Shown here: positions 35,423-44,101 of the stretch, piece after piece | Layout: each line of letters begins with the position of its first letter | Position numbering within the stretch: the stretch's first letter is position 1 | Assembly (NCBI GenBank): GCA_964464895.1 | Contig: CAYXGY010000003.1 | Location: 86,627-150,626 of the forward strand | Length of the DNA: 64,000 nucleotides | Direction: 5' to 3' | DNA from: Helicobacter_D sp964464895 | GTDB lineage: Bacteria > Campylobacterota > Campylobacteria > Campylobacterales > Helicobacteraceae | Position numbers and translations under genes: made by a program | Notes under the pieces: model-generated | Seen by the model: only the letters and a program-made list of their open reading frames with translations | What the model was told of the DNA's origin: nothing | Databases searched by the model: none

Positions 35423-35983
35423 ATGGATTTGCAAGAAATCTACAAACACACAAAAGAAACAATGGCAAAGAGCATTGAATCTATGAAAAAAGAGTTTGGC
35501 ACTCTGCGCAGCGGGAAAGTTTCTGTTGCGATTTTAGACCATATCCGCATTGATTATTATGATACTCCTACTCCACTCAATCAAGTGGGTTCTGTGATTG
35601 CACAAGATGCAAGCACAATTGTCATTACTCCTTGGGAAAAAAATTTACTCAAAGACATTGAACGTGCAATTCAAGAGGCAAATATTGGTGTCAATCCCAA
35701 TAATGATGGCGAAGTAATTAAGCTCTTTTTCCCCCCAATGACAAGCGAACAACGTAAAGAAATCGCAAAGGAAGCTAAAAATATCGGCGAAAAATCAAAA
35801 GTTGCGATTCGGAATATTCGCAAAGACTCCAATGACAAAATCAAAAAACTAGAGAAAGACAAGGCAATTAGCGAAGACGAATCCAAAAAAGGGCAAGATG
35901 AGATTCAAAAATTTACTGATGAAGCCGTTAAAAAGATTGATGAGCTTGTCAAACACAAAGAAGAAGAATTACTCAAAATCTAG
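35423..35983 (+). CDS. frr: ribosome recycling factor
   Basis: Splits post-termination ribosomes with EF-G. 186 aa with the standard three-helix bundle plus beta domain: FGTLRSGKVSVAILDHIRIDYY, TPLNQVGSVIAQDASTIVITPWEK and the C-terminal helix KKGQDEIQKFTDEAVKKIDEL. Starts 11 nt after secG with GGGAAA upstream. Confidence 0.95.
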   Translation: MDLQEIYKHTKETMAKSIESMKKEFGTLRSGKVSVAILDHIRIDYYDTPTPLNQVGSVIAQDASTIVITPWEKNLLKDIERAIQEANIGVNPNNDGEVIKLFFPPMTSEQRKEIAKEAKNIGEKSKVAIRNIRKDSNDKIKKLEKDKAISEDESKKGQDEIQKFTDEAVKKIDELVKHKEEELLKI

Positions 35984-36008
35984 TTTCGCACTATTTAAGG
36001 AATCCACA

Positions 36009-36620
36009 ATGAATATCACACAAATCTATAAGAATGCCAATGCACTTTTAGAGGGGCATTTTTTGCTTAGTAGTGGGAGACATTCACCCTTTTATCTGCA
36101 ATCTGCAAAAGTGTTAGAAAATCCAAAAGTTGCGCAAAAACTAGCTATTGCTTTGACACAAATCATCAAAGATTCTGCATTGCAAGTGGATTGCGTGTGC
36201 TCCCCGGCACTTGGAGGAATCTTGGCGGGCTACGAACTCGCACGCGCACTTGAAGTACGCTTTATCTTTACAGAACGTGTCAATGGAGTAATGACTTTAA
36301 GGCGAGGATTTGAAGTTAAAGAGAGCGAGAAAATTCTTATCTGTGAAGACATTATCACCACAGGCGGTTCGGCAATGGAATCGGCAAAAGTCATAGAAAA
36401 TCTTGGAGCAAAAGTCGTAGGATATGCTGCTTTGGCAAATCGTGGCATTTGCAATCGTTACCAAAGCCCCAATCATTTTGAAGCCAAAGAATGCAAACTC
36501 AATCCAAGCCTGCCACTCTTTGCATTAGAAGATTTTGTCTTTGAAACCTTTGAAGCCGAAAGTTGTCCTTTATGCCAACAAGGTAGTGTGGCAATTAAGC
36601 CCGGAAGTCGTGGAAATTAA
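36009..36620 (+). CDS. pyrE: orotate phosphoribosyltransferase
   Basis: Joins orotate to PRPP in pyrimidine synthesis. 203 aa; the PRPP-binding loop is ILICEDIITTGGSAMES near residue 118, and the N-terminal HFLLSSGRHSPFYLQ matches the family. ATG at 36009 follows AAGGAATCC, 25 nt after frr. The frame is open further upstream, but that overlaps frr. Confidence 0.94.
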   Translation: MNITQIYKNANALLEGHFLLSSGRHSPFYLQSAKVLENPKVAQKLAIALTQIIKDSALQVDCVCSPALGGILAGYELARALEVRFIFTERVNGVMTLRRGFEVKESEKILICEDIITTGGSAMESAKVIENLGAKVVGYAALANRGICNRYQSPNHFEAKECKLNPSLPLFALEDFVFETFEAESCPLCQQGSVAIKPGSRGN

Positions 36621-36634
36621 AATTTGGAATATCA

Positions 36635-37171
36635 ATGCGCTGGAGAAAAGTCAAACAAAACCCAAAATCTCCCGTGCAAACTAAAAATAATCAAGTAGAT
36701 TCTCTATGCAACAAACTCTCTAAATTGCCCCACCAATTAGAGCAGGAATTAGCGCAAAATCCCTCGGATTCTCTACAAATTGCAGGGTTTTTAAATCGTG
36801 GAAAAGCACAAATCATTGATACTTTTATGATTTACTTGCCCATTATGTATCTCATCACTTATGGAGTTTTAGGAAGCAAAGAAGCCCTATGGGAATCCTT
36901 GTGGGCACCGAATGCAGCCGTCTTGTTCTATGGAATCATTGCAGCAATTTTTACCGCCAAAAGCGGACAAACACCGGGCAAAAAAGCTTATAGTCTATGG
37001 ATTGTGCGAGAAAATGGTAAAAATGTAACATTTCTTTTTGCGCTTTTGCGCTTTTGCGCTTTTCTACTCTCTGGCGTTAGTGTGCTAGGATTGTTTATGC
37101 CCCTATGGCGCAAGGACAAAAAAACGCTCCACGATATTTTACTTAGAACAATCGTGTTACAAAAAGGTTAA
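36635..37171 (+). CDS. RDD-family membrane protein
   Basis: 178 aa. A polar N-terminal 50 residues is followed by an RDD core: FLNRGKAQIIDTFMIYLPIMYL (about 52-75), a second helix near 90-110, KSGQTPGKKAYSLWIV, and a final helix near 135-160 ending in KDKKTLHDILLRTIVL. Same position as an RDD gene after pyrE in H. pylori. Biochemical role undefined. Confidence 0.8.
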   Translation: MRWRKVKQNPKSPVQTKNNQVDSLCNKLSKLPHQLEQELAQNPSDSLQIAGFLNRGKAQIIDTFMIYLPIMYLITYGVLGSKEALWESLWAPNAAVLFYGIIAAIFTAKSGQTPGKKAYSLWIVRENGKNVTFLFALLRFCAFLLSGVSVLGLFMPLWRKDKKTLHDILLRTIVLQKG

Positions 37172-37226
37172 TTTTCTATTAAATTTATTTTTGGCATAAT
37201 TACTAACTTTGACAAAGGAGTTTTGA

Positions 37227-37910
37227 ATGGACGGAAGATTATTTACTTTTGTGGGGTTATTCAACCACGACCACGACTTTATTATCGCATTTCATACGAT
37301 TTTAGTCGCAATCATTGCGATTGTTTTGGCTAAGCTTGCCACCTCAAAATTACAAGTCGTGCCCGGCGCAATGCAAAATGTTTTTGAAGCCTTTTTGGGC
37401 GGAGTGATTTTTATGGCAAAAGATGTGATTGGAGAGGAGAAAGCGCGCCAATATCTGCCACTGACTGCAACGATTGCTATTTTTGTTTTCTTAGCAAACG
37501 CGATTGGGGTTATTCCGGGCTTTGAAGCACCTTCTTCTAGCCTTAGCTTCACACTGACTTTGGCGATGGTTGTCTTTGTATTTTACAATTTTGAGGGAAT
37601 TCGCACCTTTGGTGTAGTGAAATACTTTGCACACTTCGCTGGACCTGTCAAAGCACTTGCTCCCTTGATGTTCCCTATTGAAATCATTTCCCACTGCTCA
37701 CGATTGGTTTCTCTCTCTTTCCGTCTTTTTGGAAATATCAAAGGGGACGATATGTTTTTGCTTGTTATGCTAATGCTTGCTCCTTGGGTTGCACCACTTC
37801 CTGCCTATTTGATTCTAACCTTTATGGCATTCTTACAAGCTTTCATTTTTATGATTCTAACTTATGTATTCTTAGCAGGTGCTGTTTTAGCAAGTGAGGA
37901 AGCCCATTAA
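37227..37910 (+). CDS. atpB: ATP synthase F0 subunit a
   Basis: Proton-channel half of F0. 227 aa with five to six TM helices; the essential Arg is in SLSFRLFGNIKGDD near residue 163-168. AAAGGAG precedes the ATG and a CATAAT -10 lies at 37195-37200. As usual in Campylobacterota it is separated from atpE and the F1 genes. Confidence 0.95.
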   Translation: MDGRLFTFVGLFNHDHDFIIAFHTILVAIIAIVLAKLATSKLQVVPGAMQNVFEAFLGGVIFMAKDVIGEEKARQYLPLTATIAIFVFLANAIGVIPGFEAPSSSLSFTLTLAMVVFVFYNFEGIRTFGVVKYFAHFAGPVKALAPLMFPIEIISHCSRLVSLSFRLFGNIKGDDMFLLVMLMLAPWVAPLPAYLILTFMAFLQAFIFMILTYVFLAGAVLASEEAH

Positions 37911-38460
37911 GGCTTACCTCATCACCGAGCCTACACTTTACCCCAAAACTCCCTTAAAATTTTACGACTTTTACGCAAGAATCCTAGAGCGACATTCTAT
38001 CCATTTCGCCACTTATCGCGACAAAGATTCCAATTTCAATCCTGCGCTAATAGAAGTCTTTTTAAATCTCAATCAAAAGCATAGAATTATAAGTTTGCTC
38101 AACTCTAATTTGGATTTGGCTATCCACTTCGGCTTTGATGGCGTGCATTGCAATGGCTCACAAATGCAGCAAATTAGAATCGCGAAAGAAAAATTGCCCT
38201 ATGTATTCTTTAGTGCGCATAGCCTTCAAGAGATTCAAGAAGCCAATCAGCAAGGAGCGAATGGAATCACCATTAGCCCAATCTTTGAAACCCCAAATAA
38301 GGGCACTCCACTAGGGATTGACTTCCTGAACACTTTAGAACCCCAAGAGTTTTCAGCCGAAATCTTTGCGCTCGGGGGAATCATCAGCCAAACACAAATC
38401 CAAAAGCTCTCCACAACAAAAATCAAAAACTTCGCTTCCATTCGGTATTTTTTAGGCTAA
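37894..38460 (+). CDS. thiamine-phosphate synthase-like (ThiE/TenI family) protein
   Basis: 188 aa TIM-barrel protein resembling ThiE/TenI. LAIHFGFDGVHCNG near residue 72, FFSAHSLQEIQEANQQGANGITISPIFETPNKGTPLG near 106-142, and LGG in FALGGI. It is shorter than ThiE (about 210) and lacks the N-terminal Q-R-K-type substrate residues in recognisable form, so activity is uncertain. Starts at GTG inside the last codons of atpB, overlapping by 17 nt, which implies translational coupling to the ATP synthase gene. Confidence 0.65.
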   Translation: MRKPIKAYLITEPTLYPKTPLKFYDFYARILERHSIHFATYRDKDSNFNPALIEVFLNLNQKHRIISLLNSNLDLAIHFGFDGVHCNGSQMQQIRIAKEKLPYVFFSAHSLQEIQEANQQGANGITISPIFETPNKGTPLGIDFLNTLEPQEFSAEIFALGGIISQTQIQKLSTTKIKNFASIRYFLG

Positions 38461-38607
38461 CAATTTCTTCTGCAAAGAGATTCCCTGCTATTGCAAAATT
38501 CTACAAGGAATCGTAGTGATATTTGGCTTGTTCTTACGAAGATTGCAAAACAATGCACGACAATTTATAAAAGAAACGAGAAAATAAAAAATTCTTTAGA
38601 CAACATT

Positions 38608-39309
38608 CTACTTAAACACTTGCCAATTAAGCAAATCAGACTCTTTTGTTCTTAGTCGCTCTGTAACATTTCTTTTAAATTCCTGTGCTAATTTTGGAGT
38701 AGAGAGCAGGACTCTCACTCCCTCTTCATTGGCACTTGGATTTTGATAAACTTGATGTGCATATTGCAAGCTAATAGAATCTTTCAAGGGTTGGATTGCA
38801 AGGCTAGCATTTTTGCTAATCACGCCACTCTGCAAAACGCGCAAATAAAATCCCACACAACCTTTTGCAAACAAAAATTTCGCCAACGCATTTTTATCTT
38901 CTTTCGTCGGATATAAACTTGGAATCTTGAAACATTGCACGCGTGGCATAGAAATTTCCAATATTACTTTCTCATCAAAAACCAATCTATCCCCTACCCT
39001 CAAATCACTCTCTTTTACCCCCTCTAGCAAGAGATTCTCTCCCATTCCACCATAAGGAATTTTCAAGCCCAATTCCTTTTCCCATTGCGCATAAGCCTCT
39101 ATTCCATAGGCAAATACTGCTTTGTTTTCTCCACCGTGGTGCATCTTATCAGCGATTTCATTGCCTATAATGCCATTTTGGGTAACTTCCAAAGACGATG
39201 CTTCCTTTCCTTTCATTGCACTTTCAAAAAGAGTTTCTCCACAGGCATAAGAGGCAATTTGCCCCACAAAAAGCCCTTTTAATCGCAATTTACCCCCTTT
39301 TTCAAACAA
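38608..39309 (-). CDS. MOSC-domain protein (YiiM-like)
   Basis: 233 aa MOSC (molybdenum cofactor sulfurase C-terminal) domain protein with GIIGNEIADKMHHGGENKAVFAYG near residue 48, YGGMGENLLLEG near 85 and VQCFKIPSLY, where Cys is the putative sulfur or cofactor ligand. A C-terminal three-helix segment follows as in YiiM. The ATG at 39309 overlaps trpCF by 31 nt; an alternative TTG at 39288 (residue 8) lies after a GGGGG run and would reduce the overlap. It closes the trp transcription unit. The 147 nt downstream of it, to the ThiE-like gene, hold nothing recognisable. Confidence 0.8.
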   Translation of the reverse strand: MFEKGGKLRLKGLFVGQIASYACGETLFESAMKGKEASSLEVTQNGIIGNEIADKMHHGGENKAVFAYGIEAYAQWEKELGLKIPYGGMGENLLLEGVKESDLRVGDRLVFDEKVILEISMPRVQCFKIPSLYPTKEDKNALAKFLFAKGCVGFYLRVLQSGVISKNASLAIQPLKDSISLQYAHQVYQNPSANEEGVRVLLSTPKLAQEFKRNVTERLRTKESDLLNWQVFK

Positions 39310-40808
39310 GCAATAAGAGTTTGGAGCTTATGAAAATCTTTTTTACCCGGCTTAGATTCTATGCTAGAGTTAATATCTAACATTTTTGCCCCTATTTGTC
39401 TTAAGGATTCTATATTTTCTACACCCACTCCACCTGCGACACACAAGGCTTGCACCTTTGCTTTTAATTGACGCAAAATTTCCAAATCAATTTCTCGCCC
39501 ACTGCCACCACCTAAGGCACTTTTAGAATCTAACAGGACAAAAGGACTGACAAATTCCCCCAAATCTTCCACACTCTCCACATTCCAAGCCTCATAAAAG
39601 GCAAAATTCGCTTCCTTTAGCTCCACTCCACCAAACACGCCCGCCTTACTGACTCCGTGCAATTGAAGCGCATCAATGATACCTTCTTGGTAAAGCTTGA
39701 GTGCGGATTCCATTTGTCCTATGTCGTCCTTTAAGACAATAACCTTTAAAATATTGGGGAATTTCTCTAATGCTTTTGCGATTTCTCTAATATATTCCAT
39801 TTCCACAAAACGTGGGGAATTTGGCTCTATAATGAAGCCCAAAATAGCAAACTTAGAATCTTTTTGAATGTTTTGTGTGCAATTTAATTCTTGTAGAGAT
39901 TCTGCGCACATCAAGGCATCTTGCACATTGGTAATTCCACAAATTTTTATCAATCCAAGCGGAGATTCTAGCAGCCTAAAAACATTCCGATAAAAGACGC
40001 TAGAATCCTTGCTGCCACATTTGATTGCATTGCTTAAGTGTTTTACCGCACCTTTTGGCTCAAGATTCTTGACTAAATAACTTCCACATAAAACCCCATT
40101 AAACCCCAAATTGCCTACGACAAAACCATCAAAGTTACAATTTAACGAAGATTCAAAAATCACTCTACTTTGTGGATTTTGGGATTGGATTTTCCCCAAA
40201 AGATTGTAAGCTTGGATTCTATCAATCATAAAAGTATGCAAATTGCGCGAATTAATGCCGATGAATTTCGCCCCCAAAGGCGTAATAAAGTCTATTTCTC
40301 CCGCATTATGCACTTCCACCAATGGGGTTAAACCAAGATTCAAACATTCCTCATAGAGTGCCTTAAGCTGTGAAAATCCACCATATTGATTCTCTTGCCC
40401 AATAAAAACTGCGGCAATGAGTAGCACCATATCCGCGCCAAAATCTCGCGATTCTATAATTTGTTCTTGTCTTGTAATAAAATCCTTACGCAATATGCAA
40501 GCATTTGGGTTTGCGGATTTGACTTCTTTTAAATCCTCCAAATCTCCCTTGAAATAGTCTCCCTCGCACAGCACAGAAACCGCACTCGCCCCACCTTGTA
40601 GATATTCTTTGGCAAGCGCATTCGGATTTGGAATCGCACCGATTTTTCCTGCACTCGGACTTGCGCGTTTGATTTCTGCAATGATAAAGGGAAAGTCAAG
40701 AGGAGGCGGATTGAGTGGGACTTCTCGGATACTACTGCGCAAAGGAACTTCTTGCTTTTTTTTTAAAATTTCCTTTAGAATCGTTGGCACATTATTATAA
40801 GATTCCAT
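39279..40808 (-). CDS. trpCF: bifunctional indole-3-glycerol phosphate synthase / phosphoribosylanthranilate isomerase
   Basis: Two consecutive tryptophan-pathway barrels in one 509-aa chain. TrpC (about 1-260) has IIAEIKRASPSAG, LRKDFI and NSRNLHTF; TrpF (about 290-509) has IKICGITNVQDAL, VLKDD, ALQLHGV and the C-terminal LDINSSIESKPGKKD. An A9 run in the coding strand near codons 13-16 is a possible slippage point, but the frame is intact. Its start overlaps the trpGD stop at base 40808. Confidence 0.94.
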   Translation of the reverse strand: MESYNNVPTILKEILKKKQEVPLRSSIREVPLNPPPLDFPFIIAEIKRASPSAGKIGAIPNPNALAKEYLQGGASAVSVLCEGDYFKGDLEDLKEVKSANPNACILRKDFITRQEQIIESRDFGADMVLLIAAVFIGQENQYGGFSQLKALYEECLNLGLTPLVEVHNAGEIDFITPLGAKFIGINSRNLHTFMIDRIQAYNLLGKIQSQNPQSRVIFESSLNCNFDGFVVGNLGFNGVLCGSYLVKNLEPKGAVKHLSNAIKCGSKDSSVFYRNVFRLLESPLGLIKICGITNVQDALMCAESLQELNCTQNIQKDSKFAILGFIIEPNSPRFVEMEYIREIAKALEKFPNILKVIVLKDDIGQMESALKLYQEGIIDALQLHGVSKAGVFGGVELKEANFAFYEAWNVESVEDLGEFVSPFVLLDSKSALGGGSGREIDLEILRQLKAKVQALCVAGGVGVENIESLRQIGAKMLDINSSIESKPGKKDFHKLQTLIACLKKGVNCD

Positions 40809-42427
40809 TATAAACCCTCTAAACGCATATTACTAATGCTTTGGAATCCTCTTAATACTTCAAAAACTTCTTTGGATTCTATGATTTGTTTTGCTTTAAA
40901 GAATCCCTCCTTCAAAGAATCTGCTTGCTCACATACACAAAGTGCAGCCCCGAGATTCAATGCAACCAAGTCTAGTTTAGGTGAGGGTTTGGCTTCAAAA
41001 ATATCCATTGTAATTTGTGCATTCTCTTTCGCATCTCCGCCTCTTAACATAGAATAACTCGCAAACGAAAGCCCAACTTCCACAGGATTAAAAATATAAG
41101 TCTTGATTGTCCCCTCACGCAATTCTGTAATTTGTGTCGGCGCACAAAGTGAAATCTCATCATAACCATCTAATCCACTGACAACCATTGCACGCTTAAT
41201 ACCCAAAATCGCCAAAGCCTTTGCCATAATTTCTGTATAGGCTTTGTCAAACACGCCAATGAGTTGGTGCGTGACGGACGCGGGATTGCTTAAAGGACCA
41301 ATCAGATTAAAGGCAGTCTTAAAGCCCAAGCTCCCTCGTGCTGGCGCGGCAAAACGCATAGCGGAATGGAATTTTTGAGCAAAAAGAAAAGTGAGATTCA
41401 ACTCCTCATAGGCTTTTTGTGCATTTTGCAATTCCATATTTGGATTAATCCCGAGCGCACTCAACAAATCTGCCGAACCGCTCTTGGAAGTAATTGCCCG
41501 ATTCCCGTGTTTGATAATCCCAAAATTTGCCTTTTTTGCAAGTGTGGCAAGCAACAAAGCACAAGTGGTAGAGACATTAAAAGTCTTCGCATTGCTTCCT
41601 CCCGTGCCTACTATATCTAAACGAATTGTATTCGTGTCTTTTGCTTCGAAGCGCACCGCCTTTTGTTTGAGCACAGAAGCAAATCCCGCAAGCTCATATT
41701 CATCTACGCCTTTGATTTCTAGGCTTGTGAGAATGCTACCAATTTGTGCATCTGTTAAATTACCCTCTGTTAATTCGTCCATTAGATTGTAACTTTCTTG
41801 AAAATTGAGTGATTCTAACTTCAGACATTTTTTAAGATAATCTTTCACAGGAATTGGCTCACGCGCATAATGCAAGAAGTTTTGTAGCATTTTCTCACCT
41901 TCTTTTGTGCCAATAGATTCTGGGTGAAACTGCAATCCTATTAAATGGTATTGCTTGTGCTCTACTGCCATCACTTCACCATCTTCACTCATTCCGCTTA
42001 TGATGAAGCATTCCGGAATCTCCTCGCGTTTGCCCACTAAAGAATGGTAACGCACAATCGGCGTTTTGGAGCTGATATGTCGGAAGATTCCTTTTTGATT
42101 ATGAATTAAGGGTTCTACTTTGCCATGCACAATGTTTTTAGCATTTTTTATTTCCACTCCAAAGGCACTTAAGATTGCTTGATGCCCCAAACAAATGCCT
42201 AAAATCGGATAGATTCCCTTAAACTTCTGCACGATTTGAATATTCAAGATAGAATCCTTGGGTGTTTTAGGTCCCGGACCTAGCACGATATAGCTTGGCT
42301 TGAGGGATTCTATCTCTTCTAAAGTCGTCTTATCGTGGCGCAAAACTTTAATTGGATAGCCTAGATTGCTAAAAGCCTGATAAATATTGTAAGTAAAAGA
42401 ATCGTAATTATCAATCAATAAAATCAT
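40808..42427 (-). CDS. trpGD: bifunctional anthranilate synthase glutaminase / anthranilate phosphoribosyltransferase
   Basis: 539 aa fusion. TrpG part (about 1-190): LIDNYDSFTYN at the N-terminus, nucleophile in LGICLGHQAIL near residue 79, and LQFHPESIGT near 170. TrpD part (about 200-539): DIVGTGGSNAKTFNVST and KHGNRAITSKSGSADLL, the PRPP and anthranilate sites. TrpG-TrpD fusions are well known in Campylobacter and E. coli. Overlaps trpE by 4 nt. Confidence 0.95.
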   Translation of the reverse strand: MILLIDNYDSFTYNIYQAFSNLGYPIKVLRHDKTTLEEIESLKPSYIVLGPGPKTPKDSILNIQIVQKFKGIYPILGICLGHQAILSAFGVEIKNAKNIVHGKVEPLIHNQKGIFRHISSKTPIVRYHSLVGKREEIPECFIISGMSEDGEVMAVEHKQYHLIGLQFHPESIGTKEGEKMLQNFLHYAREPIPVKDYLKKCLKLESLNFQESYNLMDELTEGNLTDAQIGSILTSLEIKGVDEYELAGFASVLKQKAVRFEAKDTNTIRLDIVGTGGSNAKTFNVSTTCALLLATLAKKANFGIIKHGNRAITSKSGSADLLSALGINPNMELQNAQKAYEELNLTFLFAQKFHSAMRFAAPARGSLGFKTAFNLIGPLSNPASVTHQLIGVFDKAYTEIMAKALAILGIKRAMVVSGLDGYDEISLCAPTQITELREGTIKTYIFNPVEVGLSFASYSMLRGGDAKENAQITMDIFEAKPSPKLDLVALNLGAALCVCEQADSLKEGFFKAKQIIESKEVFEVLRGFQSISNMRLEGL

Positions 42428-43941
42428 ATTTTATCTCCAAGAATAGCCTCTACCAAAGAGCGCATTTTGTTTTGTGTCTCAATATATTCTTCTTTGGGGT
42501 CTGAATCATAGACGATTCCGCCTCCAGCTTGGAGATAATACACGCCCTTTTGATAAACTGCTGTGCGAATTGCAATCGCAAAGTCCATATCTCCATTGCG
42601 AGAAAAATATCCAATCGCGCCCGAATAGATTGCGCGTTTGTGTGATTCTAGGGATTCTATGGTTTTAATTGCTTGGATTTTGGGCGCACCGCTCACAGTT
42701 CCAGCAGGAAACGCAGCATAAAGTGCCTCACTCTTTTGGTGCTTTTGCAAATCCATTACACCCTGCACTTCAGAGACTAAGTGCATTACTCTTGCGTATT
42801 TTTCAATCACTTTTTCTTGTATAACTTGCACGCTTTTAGGTTGGGCGACTTTGCCCACATCATTGCGCCCCAAATCAAGCAACATCAAGTGTTCTGCATT
42901 TTCTTTGACATTATGCTTTAACTCTTCTTCTAATTTAGAATCCTCTAGTGCATTTTTGCCTCTTGGACGCGTTCCTGCAATAGGACGAATTGTCAGTGTC
43001 GCGCAATTTGGTGCAGTAGTCTTAACCTTTATCAATACTTCAGGAGAACTTCCAATAACTTGAAAATCCCAAAAATCAAAATAATACATATAGGGGCTTG
43101 GATTGTTTGTGCGCAAATTTATATAGGCTTGCAAAGGCGGCAAATCACTTGTAATCTCTAAACTCTGACTTGGCACACATTGCAGCAAATTCCCTTTGTA
43201 AATTTCATTCTTTAAAGTCTTGACGATTTGCGTATAATAAGATTCCTTATCTTTAGAAGTGATTGTTGCTTGATAAGTTAGCATAGGTTTATCTTTTGGG
43301 CTCAAATGCTCTAATGTATGCACTAACTCTTGAATCCTTTTTTTTGTATCTTGTTTTTGCGATTCACACTTGTAAGTAACACTCACGATATAAAGGGATT
43401 CAAAAAAATGGTCAAAAACAATAAAATCTCTCCCAAAAATAAAGGCATTTTCGCTTGCTTCATAGAGGGCGGGCTTACGAAACTCCACCTCTTCAATCTC
43501 ACTAAAAAACTCATAGCCCAAATACCCTACCCCACCAAGTGGTAAAGGCAAAGATTCTATTTCTGCATTAGAAATCTCTTGAGATTCTCTCTCTACTTTT
43601 GCTTCTGGAGCGAGCGAAGCAAACGCGCTAAGATAATCAAGAAACTTTGGTTGTGGGGGCAAAACAAACTCTCCAATTTGTTGCAATCCCTCCAATGCGT
43701 GCTTTTGAAAATTTTCTAGCAAAAAGAGCATATTTTTTTCTTTGATAATCCTAAACGCTTCTTTGAGCACAAGAATAGAGAATCTCCCTTTGCCTGTCTT
43801 TAAAAATGCCGATTCTAGCAAAACGGGGGCGTTTAATGCTTCACACACCATTAAGGGTGTGAGTTTAGAAGCTGGGATTTTTTGGATATTGAAACTCGCC
43901 TTGATTCCTTGACTTTTGGAATTTTTTAGAAATTCAAACAT
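42424..43941 (-). CDS. trpE: anthranilate synthase component I
   Basis: Makes anthranilate from chorismate. 505 aa with chorismate-binding core: SPEVLIKV, RPIAGTRPRG, ENAEHLMLLDLGRNDVGKV, FPAGTVSGAPKIQA and GAIGYFSRNGDMDFAIAIRT. The ATG at 43941 has AAAGGAG at ideal spacing. The frame is open to 43980, but the -10 box overlaps that stretch, so 43941 is the start. With a predicted leader of only about 25 nt there is no room for a trp attenuator. Confidence 0.95.
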   Translation of the reverse strand: MFEFLKNSKSQGIKASFNIQKIPASKLTPLMVCEALNAPVLLESAFLKTGKGRFSILVLKEAFRIIKEKNMLFLLENFQKHALEGLQQIGEFVLPPQPKFLDYLSAFASLAPEAKVERESQEISNAEIESLPLPLGGVGYLGYEFFSEIEEVEFRKPALYEASENAFIFGRDFIVFDHFFESLYIVSVTYKCESQKQDTKKRIQELVHTLEHLSPKDKPMLTYQATITSKDKESYYTQIVKTLKNEIYKGNLLQCVPSQSLEITSDLPPLQAYINLRTNNPSPYMYYFDFWDFQVIGSSPEVLIKVKTTAPNCATLTIRPIAGTRPRGKNALEDSKLEEELKHNVKENAEHLMLLDLGRNDVGKVAQPKSVQVIQEKVIEKYARVMHLVSEVQGVMDLQKHQKSEALYAAFPAGTVSGAPKIQAIKTIESLESHKRAIYSGAIGYFSRNGDMDFAIAIRTAVYQKGVYYLQAGGGIVYDSDPKEEYIETQNKMRSLVEAILGDKI

Positions 43942-43971
43942 AAAAACTCCTTTGTGTAATGATTTTCGTGG

Positions 43972-43977
43972 ATTATA
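43972..43977 (-). promoter_or_regulatory. -10 box for trpE
   Basis: TATAAT in AATGTATAATCC on the minus strand, 31 nt before the trpE ATG; transcription would start near 43965. Confidence 0.6.
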
Positions 43978-44067
43978 CATTTTAATATTAAAGATTTTAT
44001 TAAATACGCAAGTTTGATTGCAGAATCTTAGGCTTAAACTTTGGTAGTTAAATTACAGCCATAGGCT

Positions 44068-44091
44068 AAAACCTTGCGCAATGACGCAAGG
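44068..44091 (-). terminator. terminator after the decayed gene B copy
   Basis: CCTTGCG (44085-44091 read on the minus strand) pairs with CGCAAGG (44072-44078) around a 6-nt loop, followed on the minus strand by TTTT. It sits 10 nt after the stop of the pseudogene. Confidence 0.5.
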
Positions 44092-44101
44092 AGATTGCCC
44101 C

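Noticed and set aside
38461..38607. Possible third member of the dispersed repeat or a short gene
   Set aside because: Scattered similarity (TTGCAAAA, ACGAAGATTGC) but no clear inverted arms and no ORF with a ribosome site.
40742..40764. A9 run near the start of trpCF as a phase-variation switch
   Set aside because: The frame is intact and biosynthetic genes are not typical contingency loci; a run of nine A is common in AT-rich genomes.
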